Of a DNA stretch of 64,000 nt, positions 21,930 to 33,320 are shown piece after piece. A model generated the notes under the pieces. The model worked only from the letters and a program-made list of their open reading frames with translations. It was not told the DNA's origin and made no database searches. The translations under genes and the position numbers were made by a program. This stretch comes from Muraenolepis orangiensis (lineage: Eukaryota; Chordata; Actinopteri; Gadiformes; Muraenolepididae), in assembly GCA_027704905.1 (NCBI GenBank), contig CM051022.1, positions 7,423,456 through 7,487,455 on the forward strand, read 5' to 3'. The first letter of the stretch is position 1, and the number at the start of each line of letters is the position of its first letter.

Positions 21930-24192
21930 TCATCCAAATGTGAAAGTCATACCCAGTCAAACCCTTTCAAATAGAATACTCTACTTTCAGGTGAAGTGGT
22001 TTAAAGATCATACATGGCTCCATTACAGCCCCTCTGTAAAAGGGGTCCTCTGTTTCTATTGTGCTAAATACTACAAAAGTCTAAGCTTGCGTCAAAAGCT
22101 GATTCAGTGTTTGTCAAGACTGGTTTTAACAATTGGAAGAAGGCACTGGAGAAATTGAGTGTGCATAAAGACAGCCAGTGTCACAAATGAGCTGTGATGA
22201 CCAGGATTCAGGAGCCAAAGCCTGTTAATGTGCAAGTTTCACGTGAGCTTGAAAGACGGCAGCAACAAGCGAGAAGAAATGTGATGAAGATTGCTGGGGG
22301 TGTGAGGTACTTGGCGCGGCAAGGTCTGGCTTTTCGAGGCGATCAGAAGGAGAGTGGGAATTTCAGCCAGCTTCTAAAGTACAAGGCAACAGGCGATGCA
22401 GAGCTGACCTCCTGGCTAAAAGGTCACTTTGATTTCACCAGTCCGGAATTGCAATGCCAGTGGTCCAGTTCTCACTTATCATTGATGGCACCCAGGATAT
22501 ATCAGGAGTTGAGCAGTAGTCAATATGTGTGCGCTCTGTAGATGCAGATCTACAACTAAAGGAATAACTCCTGGGACTCTACCAAGTGTCATCAACAACA
22601 GGGCAAAATATAGCCAAGGTGGCATGTGACTACACCTTCCTCTGTCTCAACTCCGAGGACAACTTATGATGGTGCCGCAAACATGGCGGACGATTGCAGG
22701 GAGTGGAAGCCATTTTAAGGAAAGAACAACAGCTGGCTGTGTATTGTCACTGTGGTCCGCACTGCCTGAACTTAATTACGCAGGCTGCCTGTGGAGCCTC
22801 TCCACTAGTAAGAGATTCAATGGGTCTGGTCCATGAATTGGTGGGCTTCTTTAATCAATCTGGCAAGTTCAAGTTGATTTTCCAGGATATCGCAAAATCA
22901 GAGCATGGTTTCCTCTCATTGAAGCCTCTCTGTCCCACCAGGTGGACTGTACGTACCCCTGCCATTCGCTCAGTTCTCAGTATGAGTCTGTGCTGATGGC
23001 CCTTGAAGAAATGGCATCATGCAGCTCACCTGAAACTTCAGCCAAGGCCCAATGGTCTTCTTAAAGGGACACTGTGCTGGGCCTTGTAGTGGCTGAAGAC
23101 CTGATGGGGGATTTGGAGTGCCTGAACACCTCCCTGCAGCTTAGGAAACACACCGTTTCAGGCATGTTGGAGGCTGTAGACCATGTCAAAACAAGCATGC
23201 AGGACAAGCGAATGGAGGAGCATTTTGATGTCTTGTTCTCAAAAGCAACTGCTTTGGCAACAAAGTTGGACCTACAACCAATTCAGATGCCTCGTGTCCG
23301 CAAACCCAGTGGCGGCTGGTGCATTTTTCATCATACCATTTACCACCACCCACCGGAAGACGTTTGGAGGACGCTGATTGGCTACATTTTATGTCACTCG
23401 TTTATATCTTGAATCAGCAATTGGCTAAACTGCTACAGAGACCCGCCTCCGTGGGGCTATTTCTCTACAGCCCCCCCCAGCATCGTCATACACTAGGCAT
23501 ATGTGTACTAGGAAAAGCATATTATGTTGCGCAAATTATTTTAAAATCATATTTTACACATATTTCTGGGTGCATTCCATATTTTAAACACACAAATTGA
23601 CAATTTATATATATATATTTTTTATTATTAATAATAAAATAGTTTGTGCGTGTGGTTTAGGAGGGGCGGCACCCCATCGCCTCCTATGGGCCAGCCGCCA
23701 CTGCGCGAACCTACAAAGCGTTACACCGGTCAGGCTGCAGCCCATATCCATCCCGATGCCCAGTCCTTGTACAGAGTCCAATTCTACAATGCCTTGGACA
23801 CAGTGAATACTCAATTCATAGAGAGGTTTGAACAAGCTGGATTCCACAAGCTGCAGCAGCTTCAAAATGTGCTGCTACACGGAGACATGGACAAGGTGGT
23901 AGACGAGTATCCTGAATTGAATTCAAGACAACTACAGGTGCAGCTGGCCATGTTTGAGGCTAATTACACCTATGAAACAAGCTCAGATGTTGCTAGCATT
24001 ATTCGGGAAATGATGCCAGAGGTGAGTCAGGTGGAAGCTTTAGTAAGGCTTCTGTTGGTCGTCCCTGCCTCTTCTGCAGAGGCTGAGAGGAGTTTTAGTG
24101 CCCTGAGGAGGCTTAAGACATGGCTTAGATCATCGATGAGCTTTTTGGGCGAGTGTCTGGGAGGAAGTGGGGGATCTTTTGATTTTGATTGA
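21930..24192 (+). pseudogene. hAT transposase relic (TTF/ZMYM-type zinc finger)
   Basis: Broken into frames but in the correct order for a hAT transposase. First is a TTF-type zinc finger (HYSPSVKGVLCFYCAKYY, then NNWKKALEKLSVH after a shift, about 22000-22170). Then comes the body (GGVRYLARQGLAFRG; AVYCHCGPHCLNLITQAACG; LKPLCPTRWTVR). Last is the C-terminal dimerisation block (LLVVPASSAEAERSFSALRRLK, about 24050-24120). Several frameshifts and stops, plus a nested MITE at 23307-23703, make it inactive. It resembles the fish elements related to ZMYM-type host genes. Confidence 0.82.
23307..23703. mobile_element. hAT MITE nested in the hAT transposase
   Basis: It starts cagtggcggctgg and ends ccagccgccactg, perfect 13-bp inverted termini. 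The flanks are cgcaaacc (23299-23306) and cgcgaacc (23704-23711), an 8-bp target duplication with one mismatch. The 397-bp interior is AT-rich and non-coding. Excising it reconnects the transposase reading. Confidence 0.9.
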
Positions 24193-24199
24193 GCGGCAA

Positions 24200-24955
24200 G
24201 CAGCTAGTGCGAGTCGTGACTGTAAAACAAAAGGGCAATAAAGTGTTCCTGTTTCTACTGAAATTGCGTGGCACAGACCTTTCTATGGATTGAAATGCTT
24301 TAATATGATTACGGTTATAGTACTTTATTCATCCCTAATCTCTGCCATAGCATACAATGAAACAAGAAAAGCTAAACAAAATAAAATAGAGGGATGTAAT
24401 ACATTGCACAATTAGACATTATGGAAAAAAAAATTTAAGTATGTGTTAGTGAATTTTTATATATTTTCCTTTAGAATGGCAGGAATCTCACTTGACTCTG
24501 CCCACTTCTGCACAGGGAAACACATCTCCCAATGACCTAAAGGAACACCACATGTCAGAGTCGACACTCAACAAATAATACTAGGTCTAGTCGATCAAAC
24601 CATGCATTTTCAATAAAAAAATGTCTTCAAACGTTCAAAAGGTTTCGGTTATGGAGAAGAACAGTATGAGGGCAACGGATGCACTTGAATGAGTTAAGCT
24701 ACGTTTATTTTCTTATTTAAACGCTGGTCAACTAGACTGCATCTGATTAACCTAATATTATAAAAATATATATCGTTTTGGGTTTTCTTTCTAGGACTAG
24801 AAAGTTGTAGGGATAAAGGCTGGGCGACTTCAAGCTACACAGTACAATAGCGATGGTAGGTTACAGACGATAAACAACAACTAACATTTCACAATAATAG
24901 TAGTCTAATGCATTTGTCCTTGATTATTTTCCAATCGCACTTAAGTCATTCGCTC
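24200..24955. other. AT-rich intergenic DNA, nothing recognised
   Basis: No convincing open frame, RNA gene or paired repeat ends. Confidence 0.5.
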
Positions 24956-24956
24956 A

Positions 24957-25225
24957 CTTAAGGCCCCGTCACACCATAACGTTCTGGTCAGCGTTTGAGG
25001 AAAGTTGGTAATCGTCCGTGGTCGCTGGCATAGCGCTAGAAGAGCATTGTGTGAATACTGGTGAACGCTGGTAATCGTCGGTAATCGTCGGTGATCGGCG
25101 GAGAACGCTGGTCCTAAAATAAAGTTTTGAACATGCACAAAAGTTCTCATGGAGACCAGCGTTCATCAACGTTTAACGTTGAACGCTGGAGAACGTTCGT
25201 GGAACGTTGTACGCGTTCGGCTATT
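24957..25225. repeat. dispersed repeat with internal GAACGCTGGTAATCGTC motifs
   Basis: Begins aaggccccgtcacacc and contains several copies of gaacgctgg and aatcgtcggt on alternating registers up to about 25215. Likely a short DNA-transposon derivative; ends not resolved. It lies just outside the copy B homology block. Confidence 0.5.
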
Positions 25226-25462
25226 GTTAGTCAGTCAGTTTTGGCAACCAAAAGCTGATGCCTGGTTGCCAGACTGACAGCCACTTTTAAAAGTAAGTGT
25301 TGAGCCCAGGGATGTAGGTCCGATACAGGTCCAAGTTCTCCGTCTGCTTGTCCACGAACCCTGACGAGGACCCTGATCGGGGAGAGCCAGATCGGACCCA
25401 TTAGCTCGAAAACCCACAGCTCAGTGGCTCAGATCACGTAGCGTATTCTATTCTAAATGTTC

Positions 25463-25735
25463 TGCACTGAACTGCACTGTATTCATGATGCTGCTGCACT
25501 ACTGGCTCAAAATTTAAATTATTTTTGCACAATTCAATATATGTATATATCATCCATCAGTCACTTTATTGTTATTTGAATTGTGTAGATTATTGTTTAG
25601 TATAGTGTTGTATAGTATAAGTGTAGTACATAGTATAGCATATATTGTAACATTGTAGGAATTCATACTGCGGGAGGGAATGGGGAGAAATAATTATATT
25701 GTACTTGTTGCATATGGCAAAAAACAAACTTAAAT
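25463..25735 (+). mobile_element. LINE 3' UTR fragment (Rex1-like)
   Basis: Carries gcactgaactgcactgtatt, ctgctgcactactggc and gggagggaatggggaga, the 3' UTR shared with the LINEs ending at 46310 and 49650. The same fragment is at 51887-52165, so it inserted before the B/C duplication. Confidence 0.75.
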
Positions 25736-26099
25736 GTCTACCGCAGCGGTTTGTCTGTTATGTTTAATCAGATATATTTAAAAATGTTTAACATATCTTT
25801 CTCATTCCCATTACTGTTCTGTACTCTTGTTGCGGTCTCCCCATCTGGAATAGATTAAGTACATCTTATCCATTGAGAGATGGAACGAGAGCTTAGCCTC
25901 TAACCATAGCCACATGTTGTAACCCCTGCACCATGGCACTGCACTGGATATGCCATCAATTGTGCCATAAGTCCAATCTGGGGTTGCTTGAGCAAGATGG
26001 TTCAGTGCACTTGTTGCCCACGACTTAACAGTTGTGTCTCCATCTCACTCAGTAGAAGCAAACAACAGAGGAAACCAACACACAGGGAAACCTCAGACA

Positions 26100-26142
26100 T
26101 GACACCACCCCCCCCCCCCCACACACACACACACACACACAT
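26100..26142. repeat. poly-C / (CA)n tract
   Basis: A C homopolymer merges into a CA array just downstream of exon 15 of copy B. Copy C has a pure CA version at 52538-52563. Confidence 0.85.
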
Positions 26143-26197
26143 TATGAATGAATGATGAATTATAAGAGGATGAGAACCCGGCCCTTCTCCGCCTCAC

Positions 26198-26299
26198 CTT
26201 GGCGGATGTCGTTCCGGATTACCAGCTCCAGGTCTTCGATGCGCTTGTTCATCTGAGCGGTCAGGCTCCTCCGCTGGTAGCAGTAGACGCACACCGACA
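26198..26299 (-). CDS. plxnc1: plexin copy B exon 15 (juxtamembrane, cytoplasmic)
   Basis: This 102-bp exon has acceptor tctttcag and donor GTGAGG. It encodes VCVYCYQRRSLTAQMNK and RIEDLELVIRNDIRQ. The basic, heptad-like helix following the membrane segment, ending in the LE-L-IR-EIR pattern, is the plexin juxtamembrane coiled coil. It ends in phase 1 within the glycine that normally precedes FAELQ. Compared with copy C it lacks one tyrosine and differs at six residues. Confidence 0.78.
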
Positions 26300-26455
26300 C
26301 TGAAAGACACATGAGGTGACGTGTGTATGTGTGTGTTCCTCTGGTTAAAGGCAGACCATTGGAGATGTAGGTATGCATGGTAAGGGTCACGGAAGGCACG
26401 GAAGAGTTTAGGTTAGGTCTGCCGAGGTTGACGTGAGACAAACAGCCTTTCTTAC

Positions 26456-26546
26456 CGACCACACTCACGGGAATAACGAGGAGAAGGAGCAGCCCCATGT
26501 ACCACGTGGGAGACTCCAGGAGGACAGTCTGGTCTCCAAACGTTAT
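26456..26546 (-). CDS. plxnc1: plexin copy B exon 14 (transmembrane segment)
   Basis: This 91-bp exon has donor GTAAGA. The translation runs ITFGDQTVLLESPTWYM then GLLLLLVIPVSVV, a hydrophobic stretch of about 17-20 residues preceded by a Trp-Tyr interface. It supplies the single membrane pass. The C copy substitutes His and Gln inside this stretch (LLLLHIIQVIVV). Confidence 0.8.
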
Positions 26547-26820
26547 CTGAAAAGGCAAATAAAGGCATTGATTGGTTGATTAATTGTCCATTGTTCCTTT
26601 GGAAAACCAATTATAGTGACAATTCTCATCAAGATCCAAACATTTTTATTTGCAATGATTTACAATGAAATGCTTACTCCCCATTCCCTCTCACAGTATG
26701 AATTTTCTAAATCAAACAAGATACTTGGATACTATATATATATGTATATATGTATTAATGTATATACAGTATATATACCAGTGGCGAAGCGTGTCTATGA
26801 CAACTGGACCTTCTGTAGAC

Positions 26821-27123
26821 CAGGGGTTCCCCAACTTTTCAGCCCGCGACCCCCAACATAACAGACCCCCCCCCCCCCCCCCCCACTATCACCGGAGGGA
26901 CTGGAACATTAAAAACAACGTGTGCACAGAGCTTCACCATCGAGAACATCGTGATGTCCAAGGGGGGGGGGGGGGGGGGAGGGAGGTAATCGTGAAAATT
27001 GTGTGTGGCTTTTTTTTCCAGCTGCAAATGATAGTCGTGAATCTGTCGGAATCAGAATTCCTTTATTCGTCACCCTTACATATTAAACAGACTTACATAA
27101 TACCCCCACTTTGGGAACCCCTG
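26821..27123. mobile_element. nested MITE with 8-bp TSD
   Basis: It starts caggggttcc and ends ggaacccctg, with ctgtagac on both sides (26813-26820 and 27124-27131), an exact 8-bp duplication of hAT type. The interior contains long C and G homopolymers (26866-26884, 26961-26979). Confidence 0.9.
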
Positions 27124-27329
27124 CTGTAGACCACCCCCCCCCCCCCCCCCCTGTTCTAGTCAGACGGGCGTCACGGAGGAGTCACCTTATGCCTTATCTC
27201 ATTTAGGCAGATCAGAATGTCGCAGCCAATTTACAAGTGTACCCTAGTTGTAAAGCAGTGTCCGTGTAGTGAAGTAAAGCCAACACAGACCACCACACAG
27301 GCTATCGATGAAAGGGACGGTCTAACACG

Positions 27330-27543
27330 CTTCACGTGAAAAGGCTTAACGTAACTTTAAGTTCCAAAATAGCGATCAATAATCACCAAATGTCTCTGGC
27401 ATATGTCTTGTCATTAGCACGTTCACCTGTCAAAATGAAAGTGAAAAGGTGAAAGTGCTAATGACAAGACATATGCAAATTAGGTGAATATTGATCGCGG
27501 GTTTGTAACTCTTAGTTACGTTAAGTCTTTTCACGTTAAGTGA
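27330..27543. mobile_element. foldback element with long inverted arms
   Basis: The left arm (cacgtgaaaaggcttaacg ... catatgtcttgtcattagc) pairs with the right arm (gctaatgacaagacatatg ... cgttaagtcttttcacgtt) over roughly 85-90 bp with scattered mismatches, around a loop of about 35 bp. It is non-coding and nested in the hAT element. Target duplications are not clear. Confidence 0.8.
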
Positions 27544-27785
27544 TGCAAAGAAAGATCAAGTCAAAACTCTCAATTCAAATGCACAACAATACTTAACAAA
27601 CTCATGACAGCCATTAACTAATCAGTCAACAAGTGTGTGGAAACAAAATGCAACAACCAGCTCAATGAGATGCAACACTGAGACAAAACCAGCAAAGACA
27701 AATGAGTCTCACTCACCAATGATGTTCACTTGAAGACAAATCCATTCTCCTGTCCTTCTGGATGAATGGTCCGACCACCATCAGG

Positions 27786-28124
27786 TCATAAAGATGATCG
27801 CTTTTCAGATCCAAAATTCCCAATTCCCTGCCCTCTGGTCGGTCCCAAACAGCAACACTCCCAGCAGTAGAGCCTCGTGTGGCTAGTAGAGCCCGTTAGC
27901 CACGGGTATCTTTCCCAGTTGCTAGCCTGAAAATGGCGAACATAGCCTGCTTTAACAACTTGATTCAGCTCAATATTGTCAGGCGTTGGACGGCCTTTTT
28001 TAATAATGTCCATCTTTACATTGAATGGTCGTCTTGAAAATGTTTCCGACAATAAATCCGCAACGACATCATCTTCGCCTGTTGCCATTTTGACGTAAAA
28101 TCCTACGTAGAAACAACGTAGCAC
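27786..28124 (-). pseudogene. hAT transposase N-terminal fragment
   Basis: The open frame contains ATGEDDVVADLLSETFSRR and RHFQASNWERYPWLTGS, then LYCWECC. The N-W-x-RYPWL block followed by a C-x2-C motif is the usual start of TTF/ZMYM-type hAT transposases, just before the zinc finger. It ends in unrelated sequence and encodes no catalytic region. Confidence 0.65.
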
Positions 28125-28727
28125 TACGCTAGATCCACTCTCGCTCCAGCCAGTATACCTTCTAGCTCCCTATTGAGCTGTGGGGAAATCTGAAAGAATA
28201 CGCCCATTGGCTACAAATCACGATATGATTGGTTGATCAAATTGTCAATCCAAACGTACGCTCTCATTCAGTCTGAGGGCCAAAGTCATCGGGAATACTT
28301 TGGTTGAAGGATATTCTTCCCAGCAACCCAGAAACATATCTGATTGGTTGAATTGTTTTTCCAACACAAAACCACTCAAATGCGTCGTGCATGGACCGAG
28401 AAAGACAAACAAATCAACGTAACTGTAATATAACAGATAACAACACAGATATCATTCTCATTTAGTCATTTTATTAAATTGTATTACTTTATTAATACAA
28501 TTAATTCGATTTTTGGTTTCATCTGAGAGTTCCAGGGTCTTCTCTGAATACCTTGAAGGCCCTGACGCTTCACCACTGATATATACATGTATATTCGTCA
28601 GGATCGGCAAAGCCGCCTCCTCCTCTATCGAAATGCATTGTGGGTTATCCAAGCGACTGTGGTGTCCATAGTTTGCACACTATACAAATGTGAATAGGAC
28701 TTCTCTGCTGCTATTTGGCACGCTAAC

Positions 28728-28895
28728 CTTCACCGCAGTTATCTTGGCGTCCGAGGAGCTCGGGATGCTGCAGGTGATGAAGTCGGTGCCGTTGCTGTAG
28801 TTCACGCTTCTGACGGCGCAGGCGTGTTCTCGGCCGCCCTGGACGCCCCACACCAGAAGATCTCCCGGGGTCATCTGCAGCTCATCCGCCCTTTT
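28728..28895 (-). CDS. plxnc1: plexin copy B exon 13 (last IPT module)
   Basis: This 168-bp exon (56 codons, phase 0) has donor GTTAGC. It encodes MTPGDLLVWGVQGGREHAC and VNYSNGTDFITCSIPSSSD. The Cys-...-TC strand pattern is an IPT/TIG immunoglobulin-like fold, the membrane-proximal stalk module of plexins. It carries sequons NYS and NGT. Copy C differs here at seven residues and no codon differs silently. Confidence 0.8.
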
Positions 28896-28990
28896 CTGAA
28901 CATCACAGGTTAGATAAGATGAGATTCAAATTTGCACAGCACAAGTACAGTACAGCGAAAAGTATTTGGCATCTAACCAGAGTGCAAATG

Positions 28991-29976
28991 ATGCAGTGGT
29001 ATGACAGCAGGTCTGGATGGTGCTCCTTCATGTGCTGAACAGCCATCTTCTCTCTCCCAGTCACAGCTGGAACTCCATCAGTTGCAATGGACACCACAGT
29101 CTTGAGGTAAATTCCCATTTCATTCAGCGGCCATAGAGGGGTTTGAGGCCTAATATATCCTCACAAAACGTTCCCTTTGCCTCACTTTAACCTAACGAAG
29201 ACGCGTAGCTGGGCGTTGTCAGTTGATTCATCAACAGCCAGTGAAATTCACTCCGCATTTTTATGTCATCTGTCAGCAGTTCTCCTGGTTGTAGTGGAGT
29301 TTGATAAGGGTATCTGCTTAATGTTCTCAGACATCTCCTGTTTCTCCTTACCCTCCAACAAAGCCTCAGTTACTTCAGTCATCCACTCATTCACTACTTC
29401 TGAAAGTTTTGTGCTTGCCCAAAACCCAGGCCACTTAGAGTGAGGCTTCATGTGCTCTCTCAGGCATTGTCATAGATCTGAATAACCGTCTGTTTGTGGC
29501 TTGACAGGAAGATTTTAACTTTTTGAATTCTCTGTTCTTTTTATCAACTTCCCTTTGCTTTGGGAACTTTGAGAACGACATGATGCCAGCATTCGCAATA
29601 ACGTGTCCAAGTCCCTGACTTACAGTGACAACTAATTGTCATAACAATGACGCTGTGCATCTCATTGGGGAAAAAAACCCTCGCCCCTCCTCCTCCCTAA
29701 TGCAACCAATGGGAGCATTAGACTTTAACTTTCACGGAAGTGAAAACGAAAGTTAACTTGCAGGTAAATTGCGGTCTGCAATGCGTGTCATGCTCGCGCA
29801 CACAAGTAAATATATATCCACGTTCATTCTCACAACGCGTCAGACACAAGAAAAATTTACAAAATATTTACAAACTATTATAAACTAAATATAATTGACA
29901 TCTAATGTGACACAGGGTCCGGTCCGGATTGATTTGCAGCTCGGTCCAGATCCGGACCTGGGTCCGGAGTTTGAGA
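28991..29976 (-). pseudogene. hAT transposase relic in intron 12 of copy B
   Basis: Minus-strand fragments include WPGFWASTKLSEVVNEWM (about 29430), SIATDGVPAVTGREKMAVQ and EHHPDLLSYHCII (about 29000-29090). The TDG...GR motif and LSYHCIIHQ-like block belong to the hAT transposase type related to GTF2IRD2/ZBED host genes. The right end, ttgagaagccctg (29963-29975), is a hAT terminus read inverted; the left end is truncated. Copy C lacks this insert. Confidence 0.75.
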
Positions 29977-30229
29977 AGCCCTGATATACACTATAAACTA
30001 CCTCATAATATGTAGTATATAGTGTCGTTTATAGTATAGCAGTGTATAGCATAGTATATTATTGTTGTTGAAATCCATACTGCGGGAGGGAATGATGAGT
30101 AAGCATTCCATTGCACATGGCAAATAAAAACCTCTTGAATCTTGAATCTCTTGGATGGAACACGAAAACGAACACCAACCTTTTTTTCCACAATAACCAA
30201 ATCGATCACACCTGTCTGCACGTGTCAAT

Positions 30230-30366
<137 letters not shown>

Positions 30367-30403
30367 CCTAATCCCTGCATGCGTGTAATGTGGCCGCTCT
30401 GAC

Positions 30404-30580
30404 CTCTATGGTGAGGAGCAGGTGGTCAGCGCCGGGCGTGGAGTCGAAGACGGTGAACTGGGGGTCTGGCAGGTAGCGGACCGCGCCGCAAGCTAGCGTG
30501 ACGTTGGCTACCGCCAGGGCCACGGAGCTGCTGAAGGAGCCCAGGCTCAGCTCCACCGCCAGGCTCTCGTAACGCAGAGT
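30404..30580 (-). CDS. plxnc1: plexin copy B exon 12 (IPT module)
   Basis: This 177-bp exon (59 codons, phase 0) has acceptor tgacag and donor GTCAGA. It contains SLAVELSLGSFSSSVALAV, then NVTLACGAVRYLPDPQFT. The C-G-x-x-x-Y-x-x-DPxF pattern is the IPT strand signature seen throughout plexins (the YREDPRF-type motif). One sequon (NVT) is visible. It differs from copy C at eight codons, all changing the amino acid. Confidence 0.82.
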
Positions 30581-30666
30581 CTGTCATATTAGTTATAAAC
30601 TCTATATAAAAAGGTGACTTAAAAATGTGTGTGTGGGTGTGTGTGTGGGGGGGGATCTATGATGTT

Positions 30667-30905
<239 letters not shown>

Positions 30906-30917
30906 CAAGTAACTCAC

Positions 30918-31017
30918 CCCACCGTTCCCTGACTTGGTGAAGGGGACCTTCTGATCCGTGTGGCTGTGGACGACCTCATCAACAAACTCCAGGTTGGACC
31001 CTGTGAGCTCCATCTTC
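30918..31017 (-). CDS. plxnc1: plexin copy B exon 11 (IPT module start)
   Basis: This 100-bp exon has acceptor gaagag and donor GTGAGT. Its first base completes an arginine codon. It encodes KMELTGSNLEFVDEVVHSH and TDQKVPFTKSGNGG. This is the opening strand pair of an IPT domain (the G-x-N-F/L pattern). Exons 10, 11 and 12 join in frame. Confidence 0.78.
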
Positions 31018-31139
31018 CTCTTCCCACTACGCAAGACACAGACACGTCGGACCAATCAGAGAAGAGAAGTCCATATCCACAGAGTCTATCAAATAAAGCG
31101 GATAATACCCCTTTACCCAAAGAAGGCTTTTGTCACTCA

Positions 31140-31203
31140 TATAATTTTAATAATAGTAATAATAATAATAATAATAGTAATAATAATAATAATAATAATA
31201 ATA
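31140..31203. repeat. (AAT)n microsatellite
   Basis: Trinucleotide array with occasional AGT units in intron 10 of copy B. It is shorter in copy C at 55622-55670. Confidence 0.9.
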
Positions 31204-31289
31204 TTGAATAGCATCAGAAGTGGCATCAGAGCACCTCCTCAGGTAAAGTCGACTCGTTTGTTCGCTAACGACACACCACTATTGTTGGC

Positions 31290-31560
31290 AAAAAGCGGCG
31301 CGTGACCTGAACTTAACAGGCGAATGACCGCCATTGTAAGCAAAAGTAACCATCGTTTTAGTTGTTGTGTTATTGGTTGCACAAATCTTTATTGGTTGCA
31401 CAAATCTGTTTCAAAATGGTTCTAGTATATGTTTCCTAATGATTCCAGAACGAGAACCAAAGCGAGAGGCCTGGAAAAATGCAATTCATAGAAAGAACTG
31501 GGAGCCTTCAGGTCATTGGCGACTCTGCGGTATACACTTCCTGTCAGGTCAGTATTGGGT
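31290..31560 (+). pseudogene. THAP-domain fragment
   Basis: Plus-strand fragments read CCVIGCTN (one frame), then IPEREPKREAWKNAIHRK and WRLCGIHFLSG in another. The C-x4-C ... RE.KR..W..AI.RK ... C..HF layout is a THAP zinc finger, typical of P-element-type transposases (THAP9-like). No transposase body follows. Copy C has a shorter version at 56150-56330 missing the central part. Confidence 0.65.
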
Positions 31561-32095
31561 AACGATTATGTTTAGTTTATAAACTTTTGAGTAGAGTTTG
31601 CTTTAAACGTTCGAAAACTCATAATAAAATGCATTTTGCATGAAATAACTTTAAAAAATGAACTGATACTGATCACCCAGTGACTTGAAAGCCTTGAGAG
31701 ACCCCTTGGTGTCCATCCCTGGAATGTCGAATAGGTGTAAATATCACTGAAGCTAGAAAGTGAAGCCGAACCTTTATCATACGTTAGTTTAGAACGTTTG
31801 TACGAATTCAGAGACTAGAAAATTGCATGAAGCAATCGACCACGCCATACTTTCTTTGTTATAGATAACAATAACACAAAAATATTTGCCAACCGTAAAA
31901 CTGCGCATGCGTGCAAATGACGGCAAAGTTTAAACAAAAAAAAACAACAACACAGGAAATAACACACAGGTTGCATTTCCTGCACGGTTCCTCGACCAGC
32001 GGGGGTTTCCATGAACAGAACCAAACCGCCAACTACAAACGGGTTAATAAAATTGTACTTATATTCTAGTTCAAATATTTTCTTTGTAATATTTT

Positions 32096-32330
32096 ACTCA
32101 TAAATATTTTACTAATACATATTTGACTCATATATATATTTACAAATACATATTTGACTCATATATATATTTACAAATACATATTTGACTCATATATGTA
32201 TATATTTCCTAATACATATTTGACTCATATATATATTTCCTAATACATATTTTACTGATACATATTTGAATCATATATATATTTACTCATACATATTTTA
32301 CTTAAACATATTTTACTCATTCATATATGT
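32096..32330. repeat. tandem repeat of about 31 bp, AT-rich
   Basis: Units built from tactaatacatatttgactc and atatatat recur six to seven times with drift. It lies in intron 9-10 sequence of copy B. Copy C retains only about one unit near 56920. Confidence 0.75.
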
Positions 32331-32337
32331 ACTTACT

Positions 32338-32342
<5 letters not shown>

Positions 32343-32434
<92 letters not shown>
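32343..32434. repeat. (GT)n microsatellite
   Basis: About 45 GT units downstream of exon 10 of copy B. It is reduced to a handful of units in copy C (56950-56970). Confidence 0.95.
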
Positions 32435-32436
<2 letters not shown>

Positions 32437-32526
32437 TGAATAGTGGGTGTTGCACTGTAACCCACTTGCATAGGTACATACTGTATTTTAGGTCAGTGTA
32501 TGTGTGTGTGTGACTGTGTGCCCTAC

Positions 32527-32706
32527 CTGGCCCAGGTGCTGTCCGGCTTGACGGCGGTGCAGACGGGCGCCGAGCGGTAGGCCAGGGAGGCGTTGCCATG
32601 GCAGCGGCCGTCGGGCAGCAGGAGGCACACAGTGACATGTCCCTTGTCTCCAGAGGGGATGTGGAACGTCAGGCTGTCGCCCGCCATGTTGACCCTCACC
32701 GGAGCC
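32527..32706 (-). CDS. plxnc1: plexin copy B exon 10 (IPT stalk)
   Basis: This 180-bp exon has acceptor ttgtag and donor GTAGGG. It encodes APVRVNMAGDSLTFHIPSG, then VTVCLLLPDGRCHGNASLAYR and APVCTAVKPDSTWA. The pattern matches the second half of one IPT module and the linker to the next: DGxC..N.SLxY, then C...P..TW. One sequon (NAS). The splice phase requires exon 9 to end at GTGGGT. Confidence 0.82.
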
Positions 32707-32714
32707 CTACAAAA

Positions 32715-32845
<131 letters not shown>

Positions 32846-32917
32846 GTTAGCGTCACTATTATATTATAGCGTTATTAGCCGTTTTTACTGTCGTAATACT
32901 TATTGTTGTCCAAGTAT

Positions 32918-33320
32918 CAGTGGTGGCTCCTGCCAAATACCTCAGGAGGGGCAATTGTTGCAATGATGGCTAAAAGTACGTTCAAAGGGTAAATTGATTG
33001 ACAGCTACCTAACTAGGCATGTGTCACATTACAGAGTGCACATTTAGTCGGCTAACTAACTTGACACAGTAACATTGCATTAAACAATGTTTAGTTTTTC
33101 TGGTGAACTCACATAACAATACTCTGTATGATTTCCCCCTCTTTGATGATACTTAAATTTGGTCTGGGTGGTCCCTTCTTTAGTTGCCAATTAATCCTGA
33201 TTAATACGATTGGTACAACGATTGTTATTTCTTTTAAGGATACTATTGATTTGCTAACCGTGACCAGACCGCTAGCTGCCACCCCCCTTGAACCCATAGA
33301 GATTGCATTACAGTGAGATC
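32918..33320. mobile_element. hAT MITE fragment, shared by copies B and C
   Basis: Begins cagtggtggctcctgcc, with a body like 3942-4140. The expected inverted right end is not intact. Its counterpart at 57368-57790 shows it predates the B/C split. Confidence 0.6.

Larger units (their letters stand above)
26779..28578 (-). mobile_element. hAT transposon with 8-bp TSD, intron 13 of copy B
   Basis: The left end is cagtggcgaagcg and the right end cgcttcaccactg, inverted with one mismatch. Flanks atatatac at 26771-26778 and 28579-28586 are an exact 8-bp duplication. On the minus strand an open frame (27786-28124) resembles the N-terminus of a ZMYM/TTF-type hAT transposase. The rest of the transposase is missing. 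Two further elements are nested inside (26821-27123; 27330-27543). Copy C lacks all of it. Confidence 0.9.
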
